From contig JAKLMB010000008.1 in the NCBI GenBank assembly GCA_022813625.1, positions 186,001 through 250,000 of the forward strand: a stretch of 64,000 nt of DNA, read 5' to 3'. A program made the translations under genes and the position numbers. Source of the stretch: Aaosphaeria pasadenensis. Lineage: Eukaryota > Ascomycota > Dothideomycetes > Pleosporales. Below are positions 23,737 through 34,611 of this stretch, piece by piece. The notes beneath the pieces were generated by a model. The model was not told the origin of the DNA. It worked only from the letters and a program-made list of their open reading frames with translations, and did not search any database. Numbering within the stretch: the stretch's first letter is position 1; each line of letters begins with the position of its first letter.

Positions 23737-25668
23737 TTAAATCAGATCGATCTCTTCCATCGCCAGAGATCCTTCTTCCACTCTCAAAGCAGCCTCTCCA
23801 TTCATCAATCCCACAACATAGCATGTGCCTATGTGTAAATACCCGTCCCCTTCTTTGCGGAGAAGTACTGGGCAGGGACAGCCTGGAATCACCCCAATCA
23901 CGTCCCCGACTTGGATGGAACGTCGACTGGATCCTATGTATCCGTCGCGTGTACAGAATAGATGGAGATCTTGTAGAAAAGCAGGGCTTATTAGCGCTTT
24001 CCTGAACATGCGGGTTAAGAAGCCTTGGTCCTGTAATGCTCTGTACAACGACGCTTCATCTGAGGCTGCTATCCCGAACGACAATTCTACAAGTCGCGAC
24101 GTCAGTGCGCGTTCATAGCACACCTCTAAATCTTTAAGACTGGATCGCAATGAACTCTCGCTGGCATCTGCCGCCGACATAACATCGATAATGCAGACCG
24201 TTGTAACAAGCCACCTTTCCATGAACAAGTCATCTTGGTCGCCGCAATACTCTCGGCGTTTGATCTCGTTGCCTGACCACAAGGCCTGCAGAATTGCCTC
24301 CAGGTAGACGACTTTGGTGCGACTCTCGATGGTCAAACGCTTGTCCACAAACCTTTGGTAGAGGTCTTTGAATTTCTTCGCATTTTTTTCAAGTATATCC
24401 TTTGCGTCTGTAACAGTATCGCATATGCATACACTAACTCGTAACTGGTGCTCATTTAGCACTCGCGGACCGGAGGAAGAAGACACTGTCATGTTGCGGT
24501 CCGAATGCTGTGTAGCATCCAGGGCTGGAAAAGCTTCCCACCCGTAAATGGCCATCACGTGCCAGTTGGGAACCCAAGATGGCAGCTTTGGTCGCAGTTC
24601 CCAGGATTGGGGGAAGAATGACCCGGCAAAACGCAGCAGACTTAGGCCCCCAACGACTGCAATGCATTTGGATGCAAATTCTAAATACACTTCAAGTGTG
24701 CTTTTTGTATAATCCGGAGCGATGAAATTCCCGAGAAGGCCTTGCAGCGCGAATATCTTGTCCCTAGGATCCGTGGCTTGGTAAGTCAGGGTAGTAAAGA
24801 CAGCCTCAATTTTGTCCACATCGCTCATCTGTCCAGAACTCTTGAAAAGTTTTCGAAAACCAAGGATGATATTGAAACCATTGCTTTTGAGCAGCTCCCT
24901 ATCCTCCATATGCGAAATGTGGCCTTCAGGGAAAAGTTTCTCGCCAAATTTTAGACTCGTTGCGAAATATGTGACCACTTCGGCACAGGCCCTCATAGAT
25001 TCATAATCAAGAATTTGTTGATCAACCATGACCCAAAGATTCCTGGCGAGCACCACTTCTTGGAGCACCCATATTCGACACCAATACTGTGCCCTGAGGA
25101 ACTTCCCGAACGCACTCCAACCTCTTTCATATTTCCTAATCTCGTTATCTTTGTCCAAGAGGGGATGACCGACCATCCAATATGGATCTTTCAGCAGGTC
25201 TGGAAAGGCTATCTGCATGCGTCGAATGAGGTCGATGGCATATGTGTATCTATTGCCGACATTTCCTAGCCATGAGACGACCGTCGAAGCATTCGAGTAT
25301 ACAGCTCCCATAAGTTGGACCTGGCTCGATCTTTCTTCCACATCGCTCTGATTGATGCAGACACCATCAGCCCAGACAAGCGGTGACAGTGGGCTAGATG
25401 ACCGAGCTATTTCAGCACGTATATGCCGCAGGGCCGACGCCAGATTTCCCCCAACGGTCATGTCAATATCGTTCACAGAGATTTCCTCGGGGGGAATCTT
25501 TTCGTCCCATCTGTAAGACAGCGCTGTGTACGCCTTATCGGTGTCCAAAGGCACAGTGACGAGACGACACGAAAGACGGTCATCGATTCCCTCCGCTGGC
25601 GACATCTCGAGCAGTCGAATCGAAGGTACGTCCTGGGGCAGGCTTTCGTAGATGATATTGTCAGACAT
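23737..25668 (-). CDS. HET-domain (heterokaryon incompatibility) protein
   Basis: A single exon of 643 residues from the ATG at 25668 (MSDNIIYESL); an in-frame ATG at 25785 would add 39 low-complexity residues. The HET domain starts at about residue 45: YTALSYRWDEK, LVWADGVCINQSDVEERSSQVQLM, VVSWLGN and CRIWVLQEVVLA are all present, in family order. The rest (GFRKLF, ATDPRDKIFALQGLLGNFIAPDYTKS, LPSWVPNW) is the usual C-terminal half of this fungal family. Unlike the HET protein at 12–14.5 kb it has no membrane segment and belongs to a different sub-group. By family it acts in non-self recognition or programmed cell death; many such genes have no known allele partner. Confidence 0.9.
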   Translation of the reverse strand: MSDNIIYESLPQDVPSIRLLEMSPAEGIDDRLSCRLVTVPLDTDKAYTALSYRWDEKIPPEEISVNDIDMTVGGNLASALRHIRAEIARSSSPLSPLVWADGVCINQSDVEERSSQVQLMGAVYSNASTVVSWLGNVGNRYTYAIDLIRRMQIAFPDLLKDPYWMVGHPLLDKDNEIRKYERGWSAFGKFLRAQYWCRIWVLQEVVLARNLWVMVDQQILDYESMRACAEVVTYFATSLKFGEKLFPEGHISHMEDRELLKSNGFNIILGFRKLFKSSGQMSDVDKIEAVFTTLTYQATDPRDKIFALQGLLGNFIAPDYTKSTLEVYLEFASKCIAVVGGLSLLRFAGSFFPQSWELRPKLPSWVPNWHVMAIYGWEAFPALDATQHSDRNMTVSSSSGPRVLNEHQLRVSVCICDTVTDAKDILEKNAKKFKDLYQRFVDKRLTIESRTKVVYLEAILQALWSGNEIKRREYCGDQDDLFMERWLVTTVCIIDVMSAADASESSLRSSLKDLEVCYERALTSRLVELSFGIAASDEASLYRALQDQGFLTRMFRKALISPAFLQDLHLFCTRDGYIGSSRRSIQVGDVIGVIPGCPCPVLLRKEGDGYLHIGTCYVVGLMNGEAALRVEEGSLAMEEIDLI

Positions 25669-26024
25669 GGAGGCGGCTGATATAGTCGTTTGGTTCTTGA
25701 TCGTTTGGTTCTTGCCAGTTGAGGGGGTTGTGGGGTGGCGACTTCTGAGGGCGGGGAAGGAATCAGGTTTTTGGAAAGCGGGCACAGCTTTTGTACTCGA
25801 ATTACGTGTCCCGCGTGACTATGCGGTGGTACGGATACTACGAGAGAGAGGTCACAATGAGGTCTTCGTGCTACAAAAGCGGACGGTCAGAAATCGAGAC
25901 TGAAATTCATGTATGAAATTGTGGGAGTAGAGTATCGTCAAAATGGATTGTAAGCGGGCGAAAACACATAGAAGCTTTAAGTAGAGGGAGTTGTAGTGTA
26001 TGAATGTTGCAATAACATAAACAT
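25669..26024. other. Intergenic, no gene seen
   Basis: This 356-nt stretch lies between the start of the HET gene and the stop of the aminotransferase gene. It contains the HET gene's promoter. No motif stands out. Confidence 0.5.
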
Positions 26025-28061
26025 CTACATAAACTCCCCCATCCCCTCCCTCGTCGCAACCTTCGCTTTCACGCCCTCCTGCCGCTGCTCCTCAGACAAC
26101 AACGCGCGGATGACGTTCGCGAGCCTTTCGATGCCCTCCGCTAGCAGGTCCTCGTCCTCCCATGCGAAGCAGACGCGGAGACAATTTTCGAAATGCGCGT
26201 TTTGGGTGTCGTTGGGGACCTGTTGTGAGATAAGATGGGACTGTTAGTAGGGATACTGGGGAAGTGTGGGAAGAGGGGAGTGGGGAGGGTACTTGCTTCG
26301 AAAACTAGGGAGGAGTATTGTTAGCTGGTTTTCTTTGGAGAAGAACAAAAATGGAGGGAAATGAAGGTGAAAGGTTGGACTTACTTTCTCCCTGAGCAAC
26401 GATGACGTTCTCGTCGTCCTTCGCCCGTTGCGCCACGACGGCACCCTTGAGCGGCTGCGGCAACGTCAACCAGATAAAGTACCCGCCGACGACCTCTCGG
26501 TCTGTCTGCGGGATCTTGACGCCTAGAGGTGTTAGGTACTTAGTGATTGCGGCGACCATCTTACGGTAGCGAAGGGCATAGGCAGGCTGCAAGACGTCGA
26601 AGATGTGGCGCTGGAGGTCGCCTGTCTCGAGGGCTTCTGCGACGAATGTTGCGGTTAGTTGGGAGGGTGCGCCGCCTGAACGGCTTGAACCTCTGGTTTA
26701 CGGCATGTTAGCTTGTTTATGAGGTAGTGGGTGGATTTGGTATGTGGTTGATAGAAAAGGACTGTTGGTGGGCTACGACAGGAGGCGAGTGCTTTGATTG
26801 TGGAAGAAGGGAATAAAGATGCAAAGATAGGGACTCACGTCTGCGATACACCATACGCCATCTTCGCTGTGCCTTCTAACCAGCCCGTACGTAGACCGGG
26901 GCCGCATATCTTGGAGAAGCTTCCATTCGACGCAGCGTTGCCAAAGCCATCGGCACCCTTCCTCTCAGCTCCCCCGTCAAGGGTTCTGTCGACGTCGACA
27001 ATTCGAGGAACATTTGCTTTCTCGGAAGTCAACGTCTCGGCAGTGAGGCTCGACGGAAAACGCAAGAAATCATAGACATCATCTGAGATGATGAGAGCGT
27101 CATATTCTCTTGCTAGCCTCACCAGTCCCTCCCTTCTTCGCACGGTCATGGTCTTGAAGGAAGGGTTGGAGAAGGTAGGGACACAGTAGATGACATGTTT
27201 GTACACCTTCCCCCATGGGCGAGCGGGTTTAAAGATCTAACAATACTCAGTTATGTTCACGTTCATCACGTCTACAATCATTTGAAGATCACGACTCCAG
27301 AAGGTGTAGACGTACAGGCCTGTTATTGCCTTCAGCTTCGGCCTTCTCTTCACTTTTCTGGATCTCCCTCTTCAGAAACTCGAGGTCAATTCCCTCTTCA
27401 TCTTCCGGCACGGCTCTAAGTTTGGTAGAAAAGCCACTGTCGTCGAAGATTCGGAAGGCTAGCATATAGCTCGGCGCAACTATCCAGACATTACGCGTGT
27501 ACACGGGGTCCGTGAACACCTGGAGCAAGCAGGCCAGATTCTGGGAGGCACCGCCCGTGATGCAGACGCGGTCTTCAAAAATAGGATTCGAGAAGTGATA
27601 GAAATTTGTCAAAAGGGACGCGACGTTCTTGCGTACTGGGTGGGGCAGTCATTATTGTGGACGTTCATCACGGGGGAACAGGTCGAGTGGGGCCGCACAT
27701 TTGAGGTCTCCAGGATCAGGCCCGTATTCCAGGCCTGGATCTGCTATTGCGTGGTTGGCAAGGACCGTGTTGGTTGCCTTTTGCAAAATATGTTTTGGGA
27801 GCAGCGAGAAGTTCGGCCACCTACAGAGAGTGCATCAGCGATGTGCTGCATTGATCCCTGCTGCATGGGGAGTAGGATGTTCTGTGGGTAAGCTGCAAGC
27901 ATAACAATTTCCACTCAGGCGAACAACAAGGCAAAACGCAGCAAAAGGATTGCAACAGGGCAGCGGTAGTAATGGTAGGGAATGAATGCTGACCCTCGTA
28001 AGAGATTAATCAATGGCTTCGTACTGGTGAGCGACCCAGCAACATCCGAGAATGCCGGCAT
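26025..28061 (-). CDS. PLP-dependent class I/II aminotransferase
   Basis: Predicted exons are 28061–27994, 27820–27699, 27635–27316, 27236–26839, 26692–26385, 26304–26297 and 26219–26025, giving 472 residues with every phase consistent. Exon 6 is only 8 nt and is followed by a GC–AG intron (GCAAGT donor). The fold-type I motifs are present: LEYGPDPGD near the N-terminus, ITGGASQNLACLLQ (cofactor phosphate), PTFSNPS, IISDDVYDFL (Asp to the pyridine N) and SFSKICGPGLRTGW with the Schiff-base lysine near residue 279. The closest families I recognise are the 2-aminoadipate/valine–pyruvate type and yeast YER152C. It transfers an amino group between an amino acid and a 2-oxo acid; the substrate is unknown. 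The protein is intact if the splicing is right. Confidence 0.82.
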
Positions 28062-29171
28062 TTTTTTCTCTCCTTGGACTGTTTCTTTTCTGGTCTCCGT
28101 ATGTAGCGTGTGGTGGTTATTATTGGACGCGCGTTTGAGGATTGCGTTTTAAGATGTATGCGTACCCCAATGGGCCAGTCCGAGCTTCAGCTGTCAATGT
28201 GTACTACCAATCGACTCCAGCTACCTAAAGTAGACGGCTGGAGATATGGTTCAGGAGAAACTCCGATGAGAATCGAAGTAACGTTTGAAGGGCGGGGTGT
28301 TAGACAGAAGGGTCTAGATGGACGAATTGGGGATATGGTACAATGCAAACAGGGGACCAATCAATGGAACGATGAGAAGCTGGAAGCTGGAATGATGTTG
28401 TACCGCAGGCTTACTAGGGAAAAGATAGAATGGTGACAAGGAGATAATGCTGAGATGATGCGCAGTAGGAGGGTGACTGCACTGTGAATGTGTGGCAACT
28501 TGCAAGACAGACGTGAATTGCGGTTGTGGCTGCACCGGAATTCGGATGGCCGTGAGTGCCGAGCTGCGGTCTGGTGCGAGTCTGTACCGTCTGATTGTCT
28601 GATGTCTGGATCTGCGTGTTTGGCGGCCTTTTGAGATGCACAGTTGCGGATCTACTAAAACAGTGCTAATAATGGAGCTCCGGAATGTAGGTATGTATTG
28701 GATATCCAGAAGTGTTCAGACAGAGTCTTGGGCATTGACTCGCGAGCGACCTCGCACTTAGTTTGAAACCCAGTTTGCGTGAAAGAAGGTTGAACGAGAT
28801 GCCATCGAATAATGTGGTGGTCCCTTAATCATGTGCGTTAGGGCAATTTTTCACGGCATAGCCAAGAATAGACAAATGTGCATACGTCGTGGTTTGCCGT
28901 GTCGTGTCGTGTTGTGTCAATACTGTCAATGTCACCGTGGATGTTGTGCGTGCGGCGTCGTAATGTCTTCTTGTACTATGTACTCCGTAGTAGTTAATGG
29001 TTACTACTGATGAGAAGGAAATAGAAGAAAAGCAATGGTAAGTGAGATATTGCCATTGATGATAATCCTGTTTTGTTGAAGAAACTGTGCAAAGGTACGG
29101 TATTTAATCTATTTACGAGTGAGTGTTTCAATTGTGGCGACGTCATCTCTTTCCCTTTTTGCATCCCCGAG

Positions 29172-29196
29172 CACACACACACACACTCTCTCTCAC
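29172..29196. repeat. (CA)n/(CT)n microsatellite
   Basis: A run of CA dinucleotides passes into CT dinucleotides. It is intergenic and simple in sequence. Confidence 0.85.
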
Positions 29197-30409
29197 TCTC
29201 ATCTCCCTAATTGAGTCTACTCTCCCCTTTCACCGAAACCTCGTCTTCCCTAACAGGTACTTGTATTGTATACCTGTAGGTATCTACCTAGCTACGGGGT
29301 AGTGTACCTAGTTACTCGTATCTTAGCGGACGGTACCTAGGGATGTAGCATTCTTCCGATGTTTCTATTTATTCCCTCGTTCTACATTCCTAGGTTCCCT
29401 TTACCGAATACACCTAACCTCATATATCCACACCAAACATGGCCCTGTACATTACAAGTATACATACTAGAGTCATCACGCTATTGGCATCACTAACCAC
29501 GCGCTCTATACTCCTTTTCAACCTTTTGTGAGGCTATGGGGGGAGGCACAGGAGGGTCCTACCTGTGGGCCCTGATCGCTAATCTCGTAACCTGATGCCC
29601 TGGAGCCCTGGACTGCGGCTTCACAATGCTTATTACAGCCACCCCATTCGCCACCGCCCGGCCTTCCCTCACCACACACCACACACCACACCACAGTGAC
29701 CACACTACACTATCCGTACATCCCACCGTAACGCAGCGCACCCGAGTTTGTATCGAATATCGAATATCCGACTTCAGACGTAGGGAAGTGCGGTGCTGTA
29801 ACTATATGCAGGCACGAACACGTTCTGGTGCGGGCAGGGCCGCAGCCTCTCCAGCCCAGCCAGCGTCAAATAGTATCCTTTAGTGAGCCACCACGTACAG
29901 ACTACAGCTTCGAATACTACGGAGAGTAGTCACTACAGTCGACTACGGATGGTATCGTAAATCGCGACATGATAGGAGGGTAGAGGCGTACGCAGGGTAG
30001 AGGATTGGGCCGAAAAGAACAACTCGGCGATCTCAACAATGTGTCTCAGATTTTCGTAGGCCGCCAGTCTTTGTCTTTGTCTTGTTTTGCCATGTCCTGT
30101 CATGTCCTGTCCTATCCTTCAACTCAGCTCTATATCGAGCACTCATCTCACCGTTGCCCCAAACGGCACAGCTGACAGCTACCTGCACAGCACACAGTAT
30201 ACTTACTACAAGCCAGGCTCCATGTACTACCGTAATCTCGACGTCCGACACGGGATGAAAGCCAATGGAGGTCTGTCTTCTTCGACCGGTGTGAAGAGAT
30301 ATAATAAAACCACAGCGTATTATGATCACGATTATGATTATGGCTATTACTATTGTCATCTTCACCATCCACCACACATATGTGATCAACAACACAACAG
30401 GACAACCCG

Positions 30410-30443
30410 TTATATATATAACATTATATATAACTATATACTA
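30410..30443. repeat. TA-rich simple sequence
   Basis: A run of TA dinucleotides, interrupted twice, in the divergent intergenic region upstream of the DUF8004-like gene. Confidence 0.8.
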
Positions 30444-31021
30444 TGCAGTGTATATGTAGGTACACAGTAAACAGTACCGAATAGTGTGCACATGCATGGT
30501 TAGTTCACAGTGCGCGCGGCGAAACCGGGGCCTGGCCAGGAACTAAACCCTATAAGTCGCCTGTTTCGTCATCGGGAGACAGCGATGATCCTTCACTGCC
30601 GACAATCCTATTCCAGTCCACAGTCCACTACCACACAGTACCCTGCCATACAGCCATACCCTACAAGTACTCGTACTTACTCCTCGTACCGACTCCCGCT
30701 GGCGGCCAACATTCACCTAAATAACACACATCTGCCCACCCAATCTCTTGTTTGGCCTCCTCCTAGTTCGTTCTTTCTCCCTCCACTGTGAGACTGACCG
30801 TCCGTCTCTTGCGGGTGGCGCATTCACTATTCTTAAGCCCTCCGAGGCTACCACTACTACTCTCCTCAACTGTTTGGAAAAACATTCATACCCATACCCA
30901 TACCGATCCATTCCATTCCATTGCGTCTTCGCTCGCTGTCCCGCCTTATTCCTACCCTACTCCTCCACGACCTCCACGACCTCCCAATCCTCTTCCTCCA
31001 AATTCTTCCACAGCCTTCACA

Positions 31022-33758
31022 ATGGAAAAGAAGCGGTCGAGTCGTCGAATTTCCTCACTCTTCAGCCTGGGAGGTTCCGACTCTGGTGCAGGTTCCGCCG
31101 GTTCATCCGAATCAAGCAGTCGCCTTACCAAGGTGAAGAATCGCATCTCGTCCGCAACACACCTCACACCCGAGTATCCCCCACCACCGCCCCCAAAACA
31201 ACATGGAAATACTCTCCAGCCTACCATTCACCCCGTTGAGTCTGCGCCGGCCGCACTCGATCCTCCACCCCCAATTTCGTCCGCTGCAAACTCTCGCTCT
31301 AGCTCACCCGCCCGCCCCGCCTCTACGACCCGTTCCGGTAGCCGACCAGGAAGCCAGACAACAAGTCGACCTGGAACACGAGACGGCTTAAGAGACAACC
31401 ATGGGAGTGCAGGGTTACAGGTGCCTGCAACTGGCGAGACAAAACTGCGAAAGTTGAAGAGGCGAAGCGGACTCTTTGGCGGAGCCCAGACCAGCGACGA
31501 GGGGGTCCATGAAACTTCAGGTCGAGGTCCGGTGAAAGGCCATGCAAATATTCCCGGTGGACCTCTAGCATGGATAATTGGTCACAGCGGGCAAGTCCCG
31601 TACAATCTCACTATGCTCCTGAATGGAGAAAAGGTAAGCATGCAATATACATAAGTTGATTCGACAACGTAGCATTGTCGCTAACATGTTTGAATAGGTT
31701 GACGAGCTATGGGACGACCAGGGTGATACTCTGGTATATCTATTCCCGCGTACGTCTGGAAAGGGACCTTCCTTCCGCATCGATTCTTCACTATACGCAG
31801 ATTCCCTCTACATGACCAAACTCGTGCATGGGTCTCTATACAGCGAACCCGCTCACGGCACAAATCATGACGTAGAAGCCCCAGAGCGATCTGAGACGTT
31901 CCCATCTATTCGAACCGAATCCCCTGAGCCTGTTGTCAATGGAAGCAGCTCCGATGGATCGAAGGGATCACGAGCTCTCAGCGATGCCACAGAGGACGAT
32001 CATTCCGAGAAACACCTGTACCTACCTATTCAATTGAGCACCGACCAAGCCGCAATCACACCCAGCGCGCAGGAACCAAGGCTCTCAACGAAGGACATTG
32101 ACACCCTGATCACATACCGTAACTTCATCGCTTTTCTCATGGGCCAGTCCTTGGTTGCAACAGAGCGACATCACGGAATCTTCGAAATCTTCTTGCGAAT
32201 CTCTGATATCCTGAACCACTATCAGTTTTCGAACGTCGATGGGTCGACATATGGCGAGATCGCTTCTTCAAGTTTTGACAGCTATGTGGATGAACTCGCC
32301 CTCGCCGATGTTCGCAGCAGCCGGGAGAAAACAATTGAAGCTATCGTCCTCGGAGAGCACATGCGGTCTATGGTTCTATATACAGAAGGCTTTGTGCACG
32401 CTGCAGGGAAATTGGACAGCATTAAGGAGCTTAACCATCCTAAATATGAGATGATCAGCCCCAAAACCAGCACAAGACTTGCTCGCGCGGCCATGGACCT
32501 GGAAATGCGCACGAAGAACATCGACACCAAGTTGACCGATTTCGACTTCCCAGCGATATTCTCTGGCTTGATGAACAGCGATACCGCGGATGAAAAGAAG
32601 TTGATTCGCTTTAAGAATTGGAGAGCCTCGTTCATGTCATGCAGGTCGTTCGCCATTGACTATTATAAGAGCAAGTACGGATCATGGCTTCCCAAAGCCA
32701 AGTCGAAGAAGAACAACCTTACAACCAGCGGATTAAATCGTCTTGTCCTATTGGAAATCTATCGCGACCTATCTACATTGTACGACCTCCTCGCTGATCG
32801 TACCAACCTAACAACACGCACAGCCGATGGATTCACAACAGAAGATGAGGGAACTGGTTTTGAGTGCATTGCCTATCGTGCGTTGCGGAAGGTTTTGAGC
32901 GAATATGATCGAAGCGTGCCCCCGGTGCAGCCGCCCATTCCTTTCGACCTACCGTTGTTCCCGACTTTGAAGGGCATTAAGAGTGATTATCCTTCCAACG
33001 ATCCCAAGAAGGACGCCAAAACCCGCAGCAAGAAGCTCAAATCCGACGAGATTGCGCGAATCATGAAACGGTCACACAACCCTGACGCTGAGCAGCAGAC
33101 CGCTTTCTTAGAGGCTTTCCGTGCGTTCGAGCACAAGCAGGCCAGCGGCAGCACGATGGACGAGCTGTGGGAAATGCGGACAGGCCACTGGTTGTTCCTT
33201 TACGCTGTGATCCAGTCACTACCCATGTTGGTCATCGATGCGCCAGGCGTGCGCTACACACAAGGCGTGGAGTACTTCCTCTGCGAGCCTCCTAGGTCGG
33301 GTGCCCCCTGGGGTAGAGACGATACGACCAGGGCCCGTACCTGGTTTGGAGTCGCTGGCGGAACGCAAGTTGTCAGCCTTCCGACTGACATTGTTCAGCA
33401 CGGCGTTGAAGGCGTTTTCCGTCGCTCGCACTGTTGGGCCATGGCAGAGAAGTGGTCCCAGTATGATGTCCTTCTGAATGCTGCAGTCCAAGAGTCGATG
33501 AATTCAGCACCACTACCGCCGCCGCCCGGAGGCATGTTGGCAGCAAATGGCGCCCCGAGGGCCCGCTCATCCAGCCCGGATCGGCGACGCGAGTCTGTCA
33601 TGGACTTCGGCTTGGAAGCGCTACCCGTGCCAGCCGGTCCCGCCAATCCGCTCGTTATGCGACCTGCTTCAAGCAACGACCCAAGCAAGACCTTCGATGC
33701 GATTCTGCAATCGGCCGAACTGCAGCAGACGCCGCCAAAAGGAAAGAAGAAGAAATGA
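31022..33758 (+). CDS. Large conserved fungal protein, DUF8004-like
   Basis: Exons 31022–31633 and 31698–33758 give 890 residues; the intron is GTAAGC…AATAG in phase 0. The first ~190 residues are low-complexity (Ser, Pro, Arg; MEKKRSSRRISSLFSLGG) and probably disordered. The conserved part begins near residue 185 (IPGGPLAWIIGHSGQVPYNL) and continues VDELWDDQGDTLVYLFPR, ADSLYMTKLVHG. A helical region follows (TLITYRNFIAFLMGQSLVAT; MDELWEMRTGHWLFLYAVIQSLPMLVID). The tail is lysine-rich (PPKGKKKK). I recognise the pattern as a fungal family of unknown function, most likely DUF8004. It has no signal peptide or catalytic motif. The start at 31022 (CACAATGG) is preferred to an in-frame extension into leader sequence. 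Confidence 0.78.
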
Positions 33759-34611
33759 GCCACGAATATATAGCATAGACCCCGGATTCGAAATGTTGCA
33801 CATACATCATGTGTACATATATTGTAGACATACACCACGAATTCTGTATATGGTATCGAACATAAAAAGGGGTAAAAAGATAAGCGCAGCGTAATCATTG
33901 TATAGTTAATATCCTTTTCGTTTCCTTCATTATTCCCGCATGGCATTTGCATTTCAGAAATAAGCGGATGGGATCCATCAATTGTCCTTGACGACGTTGG
34001 GTGACCAACGCATTCATGTTCCATAACAGGTACACATAGAATATATACAACTACAGAGGGTAGTAGAACCTCGAGATTAGAAAGTATATACAAAAAGAAG
34101 TACATACAAACGAGACAAACATACATTGAAACATATCCTGTGATGTTACTGCAGATGATATTTGCCAATTACTTACAATTCAGGTACATAAATCCCCTCC
34201 ATGCTACATGTACCCATAAATGGAAATACAATCCAACACGAGGTCACAAGGTGCATACATACTGCATACATACCTTGACCTAACCTACAATATGACGGAA
34301 GTCCTCCCGTAGGTTGGAACCTTCTTATCGGATGTCCCTCCCATAAGATACGCTTGGACACGGTTGGTGCCGGGGCCACCACCACCAACCACACGCGCCA
34401 GCCAACCAAATCGCAGCTGGTAAATATAATCCACCTGAAATTCATTATCATCTTCCACATACAATACCAATCGCACTCCCCCGCCGCCAACCCTTTCGTT
34501 CTCCCGTCGCGCACGACTTCCCTCTACCTCGACGCCTCGCTCGCCCGAGTCGCAATCCCCGACCGCACACAATTGGACAAGAGAGGGAAAAGAGAGGGAA
34601 GAAAAGGGAAG
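33759..34611. other. Intergenic, no gene seen
   Basis: This 0.85 kb stretch holds the 3' region of the DUF8004-like gene and the promoter of the sideroflexin gene, which includes a purine-rich run (34570–34610) just before its start. Confidence 0.55.

Larger units (their letters stand above)
28062..31021. other. Large divergent intergenic region
   Basis: This 3 kb stretch lies between the divergent aminotransferase and DUF8004-like genes. It contains a CA/CT microsatellite (29172–29196), an AT run (30410–30443), TACGGAGTA-like motifs (28981–28990, 29916–29931) and several TACCTA motifs (29281–29340). Short open frames show no family signal. A non-coding transcript cannot be excluded. Confidence 0.55.

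Noticed and set aside
12000..26000. Secondary-metabolite gene cluster
   Set aside because: A regulator, a dehydrogenase and, next door, an aminotransferase are present, but no backbone enzyme (PKS, NRPS, terpene cyclase) or transporter occurs.
30788..31021. In-frame extension of the DUF8004-like protein
   Set aside because: The sequence is pyrimidine-rich leader (PYSYPTPPRPP) and the ATG at 31022 has a good context.
33395..34168. 257-residue antisense frame over the end of the DUF8004-like gene
   Set aside because: Half of it mirrors coding sequence and half is AT-rich leader or trailer; no family resemblance.
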